From: CBDBBY01 sp965203215
GTDB taxonomy: Bacteria; Pseudomonadota; Alphaproteobacteria; Rhodobacterales; Rhodobacteraceae
NCBI GenBank assembly: GCA_965203215.1
Contig: CBDBBY010000001.1
Location: forward strand, 3,844,001 to 3,908,000
Direction: 5' to 3'
DNA: 64,000 bases
Under the pieces are notes generated by a model. The model saw only the letters and a program-made list of their open reading frames with translations. It did no database searches and was not told the origin of the DNA. Within the stretch, counting starts at the first letter, position 1. Each line of letters opens with the position of its first letter. This document shows positions 9,713 through 18,677 of the stretch, one piece after another. The position numbers were made by a program, and so were the translations under genes.

Positions 9713-10361
9713 GGCGCGCCTCCAGTTTCTTGCCCCACTGCGTCAGCGGATAAAGCATTATGAAATAGGCGACTGCGACGCCCGAGTAGACTTCCAGCGG
9801 ACGGTAGGTTTCAGCAACCACCAGATAGCCGGTGTACATCAGGTCGGGAACCGCGACCACGTAGAGCAGCGCCGTGTTCTTGAACTGAATGACCGACTGG
9901 TTGACGAAAGGAGGCACCATCCTTCGAACTGCCTGCGGCAGAATGATGTGCCGCATCAATTGGAAATAGGTCATTCCGATCGCCCGCGCGGCCTGCCATT
10001 GGCCTTTGTCTATCGAAATGATTCCGCCCCTGAATATTTCGGTCGCGAAGCATCCCATGTAAAGCGTAAGTCCGATCCCGGCTGCGAGCCAAGCGGGCAG
10101 GTTCACGTCGATCACGATGGGCAGAGCGAAGTAGAACCAAACGATCTGCACCAGCACCGGAGTGCAGCGGAAAATCTCGACGTAAATATGAATCGGAACT
10201 GTCAGCCAGACCCTGTTCAGCAGCAGCAGCGTTCCGCAAATTATTCCGAGGAACAGGCCGCCCACCACCGTCCCGACGGCGTAGGCGATGGTGGTCAGCA
10301 GTCCTTTGAGCCACCATCCGTCATAGCCTTCGATTACAAACCAGAAATCCCATTCATACAT
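9702..10361 (-). CDS. Polar amino-acid ABC transporter, permease
   Basis: Predicted 219-residue inner-membrane permease of the HisMQ/GlnP type with about five hydrophobic segments. The conserved cytoplasmic EAA-type loop is recognisable around KGQWQAARAIGM. The start at 10361 follows AGGGGGA on the minus strand, and protein MYEWDFWF begins there; a longer open frame upstream overlaps the oxidase gene and is not supported. It lies 20 bases downstream of the oxidase gene and overlaps the ATPase gene. Only one permease is encoded, so the channel would be a homodimer unless a partner lies elsewhere. Confidence 0.88.
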
Positions 10362-10381
10362 GTTGTTTCCCCCTGTTGAAA

Positions 10382-11632
10382 TTAAGCGAACCGCTCCGGC
10401 TTGAAGGGCTCGGGATCGACGCTCGGCGTTTTGCCCGCGGCCATTTCCGAGATCATCTTTCCGGTTATGGCGCCCATGGTCAGCCCGAGGTGATCGTGGC
10501 CGAAAGCGAACCATGCGTTCCTGTGCTTGGGCGAACGGCCGATCACCGGAATCGAGTCCGGGAATGACGGGCGCGCGCCCATCCATTCCGAGTGGGCATC
10601 CGACCGCAGTTCCGGAAACAGTTCTTCCGCATTCTTCCGCGCCAGCTTTGCCAGCCGCATGTCCGGAGGCGCGTCGGGCGTCGCGAACTCGGCGAATCCG
10701 CCTGCGCGGACGCCCCGGCGCATCGGCGTAACCGCCAATTTCCGATCGATTGAAATCACCGGAACGCGCATTTTCATCGGCGCATCATGGAATACGGTAT
10801 GGTATCCGCGCTCCGCTGCGAGCGGCAAACTTGTTCCGAGCGATTTTGCGAGCCTTCTTGAAAAGGCACCGGCTGCGATGACGACGTTGTGCGCGTCGAG
10901 CGGACCTTGATCGGTCAGGATCCGTTCGACGCCGGCGCTCCCGGCCTCGAATCCCGTCGCCTTCCGCCGCAGGAAGCTTCCGCCCTTCCGCCGAAAGAGC
11001 TCAGCCAAGGATTTGACGAGCGCTTCAGGATCCGCCGTGTGCGAAAGATCCGGAATGAACCACGCGCGCACGACGTCTTTTGTCAGCGACGGCTCGAGCT
11101 GGCGGGCCTCGTGTCCGTCGAGCAGCTCCTGCTTGACGCCGTTTCTCGCCCGGAGGTCGAAGGCATAATGAGAGCTTTGATAGGCCTTTTCGCTCTCGAA
11201 CGTGAACAGAAGGCCGGTGCGCCCGATCAATTCGGCCGCTCCGGCTTCGGCGATGAGCGGATCAAGCGCATCATGGACTTTGTCGAGCAAGCTCTGCCTG
11301 GCGCTTGCAATTTCCTCGACCCGCTCCGCTTTCGAGGCGCGCGCCATCGCAACGAACCAAGGCAGCAGCGAAGGCAGATATCTCCAGCGAATTCTGAGCG
11401 GCGAATCGGATTTGAAAAGCATCCCGGGAACTTGCTTCACTATTCCGGGCGTCGCGAAGGGAGGGCAGGACGCGATCCCGAAATTTCCGAGATTTCCGGA
11501 CGAAGCACCTTCTCCGGGCCGGCCTTTGTCGACGATCTCGACGCTGAACCCTTGGTTCTGCAAGTAGAGGCCGCAACAAACGCCGACCATGCCTGCTCCG
11601 ACCACTGTGAATTGGCGTCTTGTTTCCGACAT
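10382..11632 (-). CDS. FAD-dependent D-amino-acid dehydrogenase-like oxidoreductase
   Basis: Predicted 416-residue DAO-superfamily flavoenzyme similar to DadA. The N-terminal Rossmann dinucleotide motif is VVGAGMVGVCCGLYL with an acidic residue (EIVDKG) at the end of strand 2. The C-terminal FAD-binding part includes the region GHDHLGLTMG. The start at 11632 has AAAGAGG five bases upstream; an ATG five codons earlier is less well placed. DadA-type enzymes deaminate D-amino acids to 2-oxo acids and pass electrons to the respiratory chain. First gene of the three-gene minus-strand operon with the amino-acid transporter, which fits catabolism of imported or racemised amino acids. Confidence 0.82.
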   Translation of the reverse strand: MSETRRQFTVVGAGMVGVCCGLYLQNQGFSVEIVDKGRPGEGASSGNLGNFGIASCPPFATPGIVKQVPGMLFKSDSPLRIRWRYLPSLLPWFVAMARASKAERVEEIASARQSLLDKVHDALDPLIAEAGAAELIGRTGLLFTFESEKAYQSSHYAFDLRARNGVKQELLDGHEARQLEPSLTKDVVRAWFIPDLSHTADPEALVKSLAELFRRKGGSFLRRKATGFEAGSAGVERILTDQGPLDAHNVVIAAGAFSRRLAKSLGTSLPLAAERGYHTVFHDAPMKMRVPVISIDRKLAVTPMRRGVRAGGFAEFATPDAPPDMRLAKLARKNAEELFPELRSDAHSEWMGARPSFPDSIPVIGRSPKHRNAWFAFGHDHLGLTMGAITGKMISEMAAGKTPSVDPEPFKPERFA

Positions 11633-11882
11633 CGGGCCTCTTTCCATTCGATTGGGTTGATTGACGAAATTCTTCCTTGAGATCGCCGCTTCATATTTTG
11701 CGGAATCCAGATTGGCCTTTTTAAGGATTCATTGCGCGCTATGCCATTGATTTCTGTGTCGGCGCCGATTTTTGCATGGCGGACGAATGCATTGCGCGCT
11801 TGACACCGCCGCCCGCGGGACGGAAAGGATCGTTCTGCAGCCGCATGCGCGGCGGCCGGATGCTTTGCCGCGGGAAATCTCG

Positions 11883-12629
11883 ATGACTTTGGAATACGGA
11901 GGGAAATCCGTTTACGGAGCATGCGTCGGAATTCTGATGCTGGAGGCTCGTTTTCCGCGCATTGAAGGCGACATGGGCAACGCCGGAACTTGGCCGTTTC
12001 CTGTCCTGTACCGTGTCGTGCGCGGTGCCACTCCGGAAAAAGTGGTCAGGGAGAATGCGGAAGGTCTGCTTGAAAAATTCATCGATGCGGCAGTCGACCT
12101 GGTAGAGCACGGAGCGGACTGCATCACGACCAATTGCGGCTTCCTGTCGCTCTTTCAGAAAGAAATCAAAGAAGCGGCAGGCGTGCCGGTGGCCACGTCC
12201 GCCTTGATGCAGGCGCCCATGATCAAGTCAATCCTGCCGCCCGGCAGGCAGGTCGGGATATTGACGATCTCCAAGAGCACCTTGACCGACGACCATTTGC
12301 TGGCCGCGGGCGTTCCCTTGGACACTCCGGTCGCAGGCACTGACGGCGGACGCGAATTCACGGAAAAGCTGCTCGGCGATTGCTTGGAGGTGGATTTTGA
12401 TCTTTGCCGGGAAGACATGCGCGACGCCGCGCTGGAGCTGGTTGCCGACAACGAAAGCGTCGGAGCCGTCTTGCTGGAGTGCACCAACATGGTTCCGTAT
12501 GCGGACGATATCCGGCGATTGACCGGGCTGCCGGTCTATTCAATCTATACCTTGGTCGGTTGGCTGCAAGCGGCTTCCATGCCAAGACGGTTCCGCAGGG
12601 AGCTGGGGGATCCTCGCAGGAATCCTTAG
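11883..12629 (+). CDS. Asp/Glu racemase-superfamily protein
   Basis: Predicted 248-residue protein of the aspartate/glutamate racemase superfamily, only distantly related to the two racemases at 4.5-6.2 kb. Candidate catalytic cysteines are in TTNCGFLSLF and LLECTNMVP. I chose the ATG at 11883 (MTLEYGGKSV) because the family-like sequence starts there and a GGGAAA box precedes it. The frame is open to 11772 but those residues look non-coding. It is divergent from the oxidase gene across about 250 bases that should hold both promoters. It may racemise a substrate of the neighbouring D-amino-acid oxidase; no substrate can be read from the sequence. Confidence 0.72.
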   Translation: MTLEYGGKSVYGACVGILMLEARFPRIEGDMGNAGTWPFPVLYRVVRGATPEKVVRENAEGLLEKFIDAAVDLVEHGADCITTNCGFLSLFQKEIKEAAGVPVATSALMQAPMIKSILPPGRQVGILTISKSTLTDDHLLAAGVPLDTPVAGTDGGREFTEKLLGDCLEVDFDLCREDMRDAALELVADNESVGAVLLECTNMVPYADDIRRLTGLPVYSIYTLVGWLQAASMPRRFRRELGDPRRNP

Positions 12630-12753
12630 CGGCAGGGTTGCAAACCTCATGGAATTTGCGCTTTTGCAGATATGGAGCCTTCGCGACAACTTAGCGCTGG
12701 TGAAACACTCGAATTAAGACTGGCGAATTTGCCTCTGCTGATCGGAGAACGAA

Positions 12754-13866
12754 ATGGCGAAAAAATCATTGCTGATACTTGCGGGCGACGGGATCGGCCC
12801 GGAAGTCATGATCGAGGTTATTCGAGTCGTTGAATGGTTCAACGAGAAGCACGGCACGGAATTCGAAATTTCAGAGGATCTTGTCGGCGGAGCCGCCTAT
12901 GACGCGCACGGCACGCCTCTTCACGATTCGACTTTGGAAAGGGCCAAAGCGGCGGACGCCATTCTGCTGGGCGCAGCCGGCGCGCCGAAATACGACAATT
13001 TGGACTTCAGCGTGAAACCGGAACGCGGCTTGCTTCGGCTGCGGAAAGAACTCGATTTGTATTCGAATCTGCGGCCGGCCATCTGTTTCGACGCCCTTGC
13101 GGAGTTTTCGTCGCTCAAGAAGGACGTCGTTTCGGGCTTGGACATCATGATCGTCCGCGAGCTCACTTCGGGAGTCTATTTCGGCGAGCCGCGCGGAATT
13201 ACGCCGGACAACGAAGGCGGCCGGATCGGCGTCAATACTCAGCGGTACACGACCAGCGAAATCCGCAGGGTTGCAAGGTCCGCATTCGAGCTCGCGAGGC
13301 GCCGGAGCAAGAAGGTTTGCTCCATGGAGAAAGCGAACGTCATGGAATCCGGCGTGCTTTGGCGGGAAGAAGTTCAGTGGGTTCGCGACAATGAGTACGA
13401 AGATGTGGAATTGTCGCACATGTACGCCGACGCCGGCGCGATGCAGCTGGTGCGTTGGCCGAAGCAGTTCGATGTGATCGTGACCGACAATTTGTTCGGC
13501 GACATGCTTTCGGACGTTGCGGCGATGCTGACGGGATCGCTCGGAATGCTGCCGTCGGCGTCGTTGGGCGCGCCTGCGGAAAGCGGGTTTCCGAAGGCGC
13601 TTTACGAGCCTGTGCATGGATCGGCTCCGGACATTGCCGGGCAGGAAAAAGCGAACCCGTGCGCTTGCATTCTCTCATTCGCGATGGCGCTTCGGTACTC
13701 TTTCGATTTGCCCGATTACGCGACTCGCTTGGAAAATGCTGTGGAGGACGTTCTGGCAAAAGGAATAAGGACACCTGATTTGCTGCAGGTCGACGGCGCG
13801 ACTCCTGCCACTACAGGAATGATGGGCGACGCCATCATCAGTCAGCTGGATGCCGGTACGATCTGA
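12754..13866 (+). CDS. leuB: 3-isopropylmalate dehydrogenase
   Basis: Predicted 370-residue LeuB, which oxidises and decarboxylates 3-isopropylmalate with NAD in leucine synthesis. The alphaproteobacterial pattern is followed from end to end: GDGIGPEVM, DLVGGAAYDAHGTPL, RPERGLLRLRKE-like region, arginine and tyrosine in VRELTSGVYFGEPRG, lysine in MEKANVMES, aspartates in SHMYADAGAMQLV and DNLFGDMLSD, and YEPVHGSAPDIAGQ. A GGAG box precedes the ATG. leuC and leuD are not nearby, so it could be a paralogue acting on another beta-malate-type acid; catalytic residues give no sign of this. Confidence 0.83.
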   Translation: MAKKSLLILAGDGIGPEVMIEVIRVVEWFNEKHGTEFEISEDLVGGAAYDAHGTPLHDSTLERAKAADAILLGAAGAPKYDNLDFSVKPERGLLRLRKELDLYSNLRPAICFDALAEFSSLKKDVVSGLDIMIVRELTSGVYFGEPRGITPDNEGGRIGVNTQRYTTSEIRRVARSAFELARRRSKKVCSMEKANVMESGVLWREEVQWVRDNEYEDVELSHMYADAGAMQLVRWPKQFDVIVTDNLFGDMLSDVAAMLTGSLGMLPSASLGAPAESGFPKALYEPVHGSAPDIAGQEKANPCACILSFAMALRYSFDLPDYATRLENAVEDVLAKGIRTPDLLQVDGATPATTGMMGDAIISQLDAGTI

Positions 13867-13934
13867 AGCACAGGAGGCGGTCGACGAATAGGCTTGAGCG
13901 GCTGATCGCAGGCAACCTCCAGCGCCGGAGAGCA

Positions 13935-13980
13935 CCAAACAGCCGAACGCGCCAAGAGACCAAAAACCAGGATGCTGGAA
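13935..13980 (-). repeat. 46-bp dispersed repeat, copy B (inverted relative to copy A)
   Basis: The reverse complement matches 137-182 at 39 of 46 positions. It sits about 70 bases after the leuB stop. The remaining 13981-14261 has no convincing gene. The two copies face each other across the hyu-to-leuB island. Confidence 0.7.
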
Positions 13981-14265
13981 TACAATCCGTCCAACTTCTA
14001 TAGCCCAGCTTCGGACGCAGGCGAATCGGACCCGAACAGTCGAAGAAAATGCTGAACCCGTTCATCCGCTTGACAGACATGGACGCGAAGTGTTCGGTGT
14101 GGCATGTCCCGAACTCAAAACTAGAGCGAACTCTGGTTCATTGGATCAAGCAAACTGAATGGTTCAGCGCGCCTGGCTTTGCGGAGGGGCGGAATCGGTC
14201 TGCACATGCGGCTCGTTCCGCCCGGCTGCTCGCGACCAAGCGCGCAGCGGACCGAGAGCGGATGA

Positions 14266-14533
14266 ATGACCAAATCCCTGACCATCGACTACGGCGAAAA
14301 TATACTGTCGGCATTGGGCATGACCCATGATGAATTCAGCAAGGAAGCCAAGACGCTGATCGCGGTCAAGCTATTGGAGATGGGGCGATTGTCGACGGGG
14401 GCAGCGGCCGAGCTGGCGAATCTTCCCAAGCCCTTAGTTTCTTGTCAAATTGGCGGACTACGGCGTGAATACGTTTGAAATGTCGGAAGATGAGCTCCGT
14501 AAAGATGTAGAAAGTGCGCAACGTCATCTGTAA
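14266..14533 (+). pseudogene. UPF0175-type antitoxin-like gene, frameshifted
   Basis: Frame 1 from the ATG at 14266 gives a helix-turn-helix-like UPF0175 N-terminus (GMTHDEFSKEAKTL, then LLEMGRLSTGAAAELAN) and then loses similarity. From about 14438 the next frame gives the expected C-terminus (FLVKLADYGVNTFEMSEDEL) and stops at 14531-14533. One extra base between about 14434 and 14440 explains this. UPF0175 proteins are small DNA-binding, antitoxin-like proteins usually encoded before a PIN-domain DUF3368 protein, which is what follows here. The alternative is a sequencing or assembly error. Confidence 0.72.
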
Positions 14534-15003
14534 CACGTCGCCTCTGCAGTATCTGCACCAGTTAGGCTTGATTCATCTGCTGCCGAAGCTTTTCGGATCG
14601 GTGCAGACGCCCCCCTGCCGTAGTCGCGGAATTGGCTGAAGGCAGGAGGCGTGGAATCGATCTGCCAAATTTGTCGGAACTTAGGTGGATTTCAGTGCGG
14701 CCAGTACAGGACCGCACGTTGTTGCCTCTTGTTACGAGGTTGGGCAAGGGAGAAAAGGAGGCATTGGCTCTCGGTCTGGAATCGCCGAACCATCTGCTTG
14801 TGCTTGATGATCTTGTCGCGCGGCGGCATGCGGACGCCGCCAACCTTAATTTCACCGGCACGCTCGGCGTCTTGGTTCTTGCGAAGGCGCAGGGCTTGAT
14901 TGATGACGTCCGCCAGATTCTGCGTCATCTTCAGGAACTGCAATTTCGAGTCGATTCCAAGACTCTCAGGATAATCCAACACTTGGCCGAAGAACTTAGT
15001 TGA
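14514..15003 (+). pseudogene. DUF3368 PIN-like toxin gene, frameshifted at a run of six C
   Basis: From a GTG at 14514 the frame encodes a PIN-like N-terminus (NTSPLQYLHQLGLIHLLPKL) overlapping the antitoxin stop. It fails at 14610-14615, a run of six C; removing one C joins it to the frame that runs to 15003. That frame has the family core (PAVVAELAEGRRRG, GKGEKEALALGLE, LLVLDDLVARRHA, GTLGVLVLAKAQGLIDD). PIN proteins of this type are presumed RNases held in check by the upstream partner. Both genes of the pair carry one +1 shift. A real mutation, a slippage switch or an indel error are all possible. Confidence 0.72.
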
Positions 15004-15180
15004 GAGACGCAATTGCGTGCCAGTTCGCAACTGTATCTTGCGGTTGTCGAAACCCAGGGGCATGCCGGGCTTTCCGTCCGCGCGCCGGCTCAGTTAGGCC
15101 GTTGTCTCTGCATCGTTGGCAGCTGTTGGGGGATGGGTTGTTCGACGCGACGACCCATCGAAAAGTAAAGAGGAGGTATC

Positions 15181-16305
15181 ATGCCGAACCAGATCGAGTC
15201 CCTGCGTGTCAAGGGTTTTCGCTCTCTCGCCGACGTCGAAATCAACGGAATGCCCAGAGCTGCAGTGCTGATTGGTGCCAATGGCTCCGGAAAATCCAAC
15301 CTTGTTCGCTTCTTCGAGATGATGAGCTGGATGATCGGCGCTCGCCGCTTGGACGAGTTCGTTCAGCGTCGCGGAGGCGCTGATGACCAACTGTTTGGGG
15401 GAACCAGGACCAGCCCGCGGATGGAAGCTGAACTGGCCATACGAACCGAATCTGGGCGGAACGATTATCGATTTGCGCTCGGTCACGCGCATCCGGATCG
15501 TTTCATTTTCATGGAGGAAGCGTTTCGATTCACACGCGATGGATTCGGTTCGGATGCACCTTGGCAGCCCATCGGAAGTGGGCATACGGAGGCGGAGATC
15601 GTCAAAGCCGCGCAGTCGGCTGAATCCGTTGCCATTAATCAAAAGACGGCCGGAGTGCTTGTCCATCTGTTGCGGCAATGCGCCGTGTATCAGTTTCACG
15701 ATACTTCGGACGACTCTCCGCTAAAAAAGAAATGGGAATTGGAGGACAACAACTGCCTTCGGTCGGACGGCGGAAACTTGGCCGCGGTTCTGCTTCGTCT
15801 CGAACAAATAAACTTAGACCGGTTTGAGTCAATTTGCGACTACATTCGGCGCGTTTTGCCGATCTTCGATAGGTTCCGGATCAAGGAGGACTACGGCAAG
15901 GTTTTACTTCGATGGCAGGCAAAGGGCATGGACAAGACCATAGGCGCCCACCTCACTTCGGACGGCTCGCTTCGCCTCTTCGCACTTGCGACTCTACTGA
16001 ATCTGCCGTCCAAGATGCTTCCAGACGTGCTGATATTGGACGAACCGGAACTGGGTTTGCATCCGGCCGCCGTCGCCTTGGTAGGTGACATGATCAAAGT
16101 GCTCGCGGAGGAGCGGCAGGTAATCGTTGCGACCCAATCGCCCTTGCTCGTCGATCAGTTCGACCTCGACGAAATCCTCGTACTAGAGTTGCGGGACAGG
16201 CGGACGGAAATTCACCGTTACAACGAAATCGAGTATCGGGACTGGCTGGAGGAGTATACGACGGGCGAACTATGGCAGAAGAACGTGATCGGTGGTTGCC
16301 CATGA
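15181..16305 (+). CDS. AAA-family (AAA15/21, RecF-like) ATPase of a two-gene defence-like pair
   Basis: Predicted 374-residue ATPase of the SMC/RecF-like AAA group. The N-terminus IESLRVKGFRSLADVEI leads into Walker A IGANGSGKSN (near residue 31). The C-terminal half has Walker B LILDEPELGLHP followed by VIVATQSPLLVDQF. AGAGGAGGT lies three bases before the ATG. The next gene, DUF4276, begins at an ATGA overlap. Pairs of an ABC-type AAA ATPase with a small TOPRIM-like protein recur in anti-phage systems (OLD, PARIS and AbiL/Rlo-like logic). The pairing and motifs are seen; the defence role is inferred. Confidence 0.85.
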   Translation: MPNQIESLRVKGFRSLADVEINGMPRAAVLIGANGSGKSNLVRFFEMMSWMIGARRLDEFVQRRGGADDQLFGGTRTSPRMEAELAIRTESGRNDYRFALGHAHPDRFIFMEEAFRFTRDGFGSDAPWQPIGSGHTEAEIVKAAQSAESVAINQKTAGVLVHLLRQCAVYQFHDTSDDSPLKKKWELEDNNCLRSDGGNLAAVLLRLEQINLDRFESICDYIRRVLPIFDRFRIKEDYGKVLLRWQAKGMDKTIGAHLTSDGSLRLFALATLLNLPSKMLPDVLILDEPELGLHPAAVALVGDMIKVLAEERQVIVATQSPLLVDQFDLDEILVLELRDRRTEIHRYNEIEYRDWLEEYTTGELWQKNVIGGCP

Positions 16306-16955
16306 TCAAACTTGCAATCGTTGTGGAAGGTCGAACGGAAGTAGCGTTCGTCAAGGAGGTCCTCCTGAATCATTTGTGGCGGTATGGGGTCGATCCGGTT
16401 GTTCCGATTCGGATCAACCCTCGGGACAAAGTTGGTGTCGGCGGCGGCAATGTCAGCGTCAATCGACTCGTAACGCATATGGTTCGTATGCGAAAGCAAA
16501 ATTATGACGCTGTGACGTCACTGGTCGATTTCTACGGGTTTCGCGACAATGGGGAGCGGTCAGTCGAAGCGTTGCAGGAGCATCTTGCTCAGGAAATCCA
16601 AAGGAGGATTCCGGATGCCAAGCGGATGTTCCCCTATGTTCAGAGACACGAGTTCGAGGGACTGCTGTTTTCCGACACGAACGCGTTCAGAGTGATTGCT
16701 CTTGCATCGGAGCAGGATATCGAGGCGCTTTCGAAGATCCGCCAACAATTCAAGACGCCCGAAGATATCAACGAGGATCCCGAAGGTGCGCCGAGCAAAC
16801 GAATTATGAGAACCTTGCGGGGATATCGCAAGGCCCATCATGGACCGCCCGTTGCGCGGAGAGCAGGCTTGGAGAAAATCCGCGAGGAATGCCCGCGGTT
16901 TCACGCTTGGTTGGAATGCTTGGAAGGATTGAACGCAAACATTGGATTGAATTGA
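16302..16955 (+). CDS. DUF4276 (TOPRIM-like) protein, partner of the AAA ATPase
   Basis: Predicted 217-residue DUF4276 protein. Family marks are the N-terminal VVEGRTEVAFVKEVL, an acidic centre in SLVDFYGF, and HEFEGLLFSD. Together these resemble the glutamate and aspartate positions of a TOPRIM fold, the nuclease or metal-binding part of OLD-like systems. I chose the ATG at 16302, which overlaps the ATPase stop as ATGA, because homologues begin at this sequence; an in-frame ATG at 16272 is possible. The gene ends 30 bases before tRNA-Pro. It is probably the effector or target-sensing partner of the ATPase, but enzymatic activity cannot be confirmed by reading alone. Confidence 0.8.
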   Translation: MIKLAIVVEGRTEVAFVKEVLLNHLWRYGVDPVVPIRINPRDKVGVGGGNVSVNRLVTHMVRMRKQNYDAVTSLVDFYGFRDNGERSVEALQEHLAQEIQRRIPDAKRMFPYVQRHEFEGLLFSDTNAFRVIALASEQDIEALSKIRQQFKTPEDINEDPEGAPSKRIMRTLRGYRKAHHGPPVARRAGLEKIREECPRFHAWLECLEGLNANIGLN

Positions 16956-16985
16956 GCATGCGCATGCGATAGATCGTTTTCTCAT

Positions 16986-17062
16986 CGGAGTGTAGCTCAG
17001 CTTGGTAGAGCACCGTCTTCGGGAGGCGGGGGCCGGAGGTTCAAATCCTCTCACTCCGACCA
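16986..17062 (+). tRNA. tRNA-Pro, anticodon CGG
   Basis: A full 77-base cloverleaf can be drawn: acceptor CGGAGTG with CACTCCG, D-arm AGCTC/GAGC, a seven-base anticodon loop TTCGGGA giving anticodon CGG, T-loop TTCAAAT, discriminator A and an encoded CCA at the end. It reads CCG codons. The defence-like pair lies immediately upstream; tRNA genes are common anchor points for acquired DNA, though no duplicated tRNA end was found. Confidence 0.93.
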
Positions 17063-17286
17063 TTGTCATGATGCTCATGTTCGTAGGTGCCGCATTGGGG
17101 TTTTGCGGATATATTTCTGCTTGAGTCGCCAACCTTAGAGGCGATCCGTGAATCTGCCGAAGAGGTTTCCCGCGTATGGGTTGGAGGAAGAACCGCAGCT
17201 TGCGGCCAATCAGAGATTTCCCGTCACACTATTTGATCGCAACCTGAACGACGCATTCGGACACGGAAGGCGAAGGATCCAAAGCA

Positions 17287-18291
17287 TTGAGATTTCGCGC
17301 GCGCATGTTGGCCGCAGTACTCGCTGCATTGGTCGCGGGTTCGTGCGGCGTTTTCCCGCTGCCGCAGTGCGCAGGGTGGAATACGAGTGAATTTTTCCAA
17401 GTAACCGATGCCGAAGTGGTCGGCAGATGCCTTGCATTCGGAGCAAAGCCGGATGCAGTCGATGCGGACGGCAAAACTCCGCTTCATTTCGTGGCCGAAC
17501 TAAGCGACGAAAACGGATTGGTTGGCATGTTCGTTGCATCTGGGGCAGATCCGAATGCCACGGATGTTCAGGGCTTCGCGCCGATTCATTCCGCAGCGAT
17601 AGGGAACGCGAGTCCCGCAATGATCGATGCGCTGATTGATGCAGGTGCGGATATTGATGCTCGAGCCGGGCGTTTCAATGAAAGCGCGCTCCACTTGGCG
17701 GCCGGAGTCAGCGGGAATGAAGCAACGATCGCTGCGTTGATCAGACGGGGCGCTGATCCAAACAGCCGCGATGCAGTCAATTGGACGCCGCTTCATCGGG
17801 CGGCGATTGAAGACGCGACAGTTTCAGTCATTCAGACCTTGATTGAAGGAGGCGCGGAACCGGACGCGCGCGCCGACAACGGTTGGACCCCGTTGCACCG
17901 AGCTGCGCCTGAATCCAACAACCCTCTTGTCTTCGAGGCGCTGGCGAAAGGCGGCGGAAATCCGAATTCGAAGGATGATTTAGGGAGGACGCCTCTGCAT
18001 TGGGCAGCGGCGTATGCCAAAAACTCGGAGGTCATCGGGGAACTGGCGGAACTGGGAGCCAATGTGAACGCGGTTGACACGAACGGATGGACGCCGCTTC
18101 ATTTCGCCGCGTTCTTCGCCGATGATCCCGAAATCGTCCACTCGCTGCGCTCCGTCGGCGCAGACCCCACATTGCGGTCAGTGAACGGCAATACGGCTTA
18201 CGAATTGGTGGATGCCCGGGAAACCGAACCTTCTTGGAAGGGTTCTGCGATCTACTGGTGGCTTAGGATTGGCCGTATTGAAACCAGTTGA
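17287..18291 (+). CDS. Ankyrin-repeat lipoprotein
   Basis: Predicted 334-residue exported protein with about seven ankyrin repeats from residue 55 onward, shown by recurring units such as DGKTPLHFVAE, NWTPLHRAAI, NGWTPLHRAA and LGRTPLHWAA, each followed by a GADPN-like turn. The N-terminus has a basic stretch, a hydrophobic segment and Cys-20 in VAGSCG, a plausible lipobox. The start is probably TTG at 17287 with AAGGA upstream; ATG at 17305 would shorten the basic region. Ankyrin proteins bind other proteins. In bacteria they are often periplasmic or secreted and are enriched in host-associated species; the partner is unknown. Confidence 0.82.
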   Translation: MRFRARMLAAVLAALVAGSCGVFPLPQCAGWNTSEFFQVTDAEVVGRCLAFGAKPDAVDADGKTPLHFVAELSDENGLVGMFVASGADPNATDVQGFAPIHSAAIGNASPAMIDALIDAGADIDARAGRFNESALHLAAGVSGNEATIAALIRRGADPNSRDAVNWTPLHRAAIEDATVSVIQTLIEGGAEPDARADNGWTPLHRAAPESNNPLVFEALAKGGGNPNSKDDLGRTPLHWAAAYAKNSEVIGELAELGANVNAVDTNGWTPLHFAAFFADDPEIVHSLRSVGADPTLRSVNGNTAYELVDARETEPSWKGSAIYWWLRIGRIETS

Positions 18292-18630
18292 AAGCCAAAC
18301 TGCTCAAGCGTCGAAGCGCCATCGAATACCCGCACATAGTCGGATCTCGCATGATCGGCGCGAAATTGCTCGGCGAATGGGTTTTGCGAACCGCGGATCC
18401 GGCAAGAATCGCCATGAACGATCTGATTTGTCGCGGCCAACAAACTCCAAGCATCAAAAATTTTGTGAAATCGTCTCGGATTGCGCCGCGGCCTTCAAGC
18501 GAAGTTTAAGCGGAAGTTCCGTGCGATTTTGAAGCTTCGTCGCACTTTTTGTCCTTGCAAAACAATGGATCAAGGCGGTTTCGGCCCGCATTTCCGCCTG
18601 CAAAATGTGACCATGTTTTTTCTCGATTGA
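18292..18630. other. Intergenic DNA between the ankyrin gene and the transposase remnant
   Basis: No convincing gene, RNA or repeat is visible. The short open frames here lack a ribosome-binding site and recognisable sequence. Confidence 0.5.
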
Positions 18631-18667
18631 TCACGATTTTACATATTATAATAAGGTTTTATCGTGA
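18631..18667. repeat. Inverted repeat with TATAAT, upstream of the transposase
   Basis: TCACGAT at 18631-18637 is mirrored by ATCGTGA at 18661-18667, separated by an AT-rich stretch containing a perfect -10 box TATAAT at 18647-18652. It lies just before the transposase start at 18678. It may be the element's promoter, an operator or part of its left end; no matching right end was found. Confidence 0.45.
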
Positions 18668-18677
18668 TAGAAAAGTG

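Noticed and set aside
16956..17062. tRNA-Pro as a phage or island attachment site
   Set aside because: No duplicated 3' tRNA fragment and no integrase gene were seen in the window, so integration at this tRNA is not supported.
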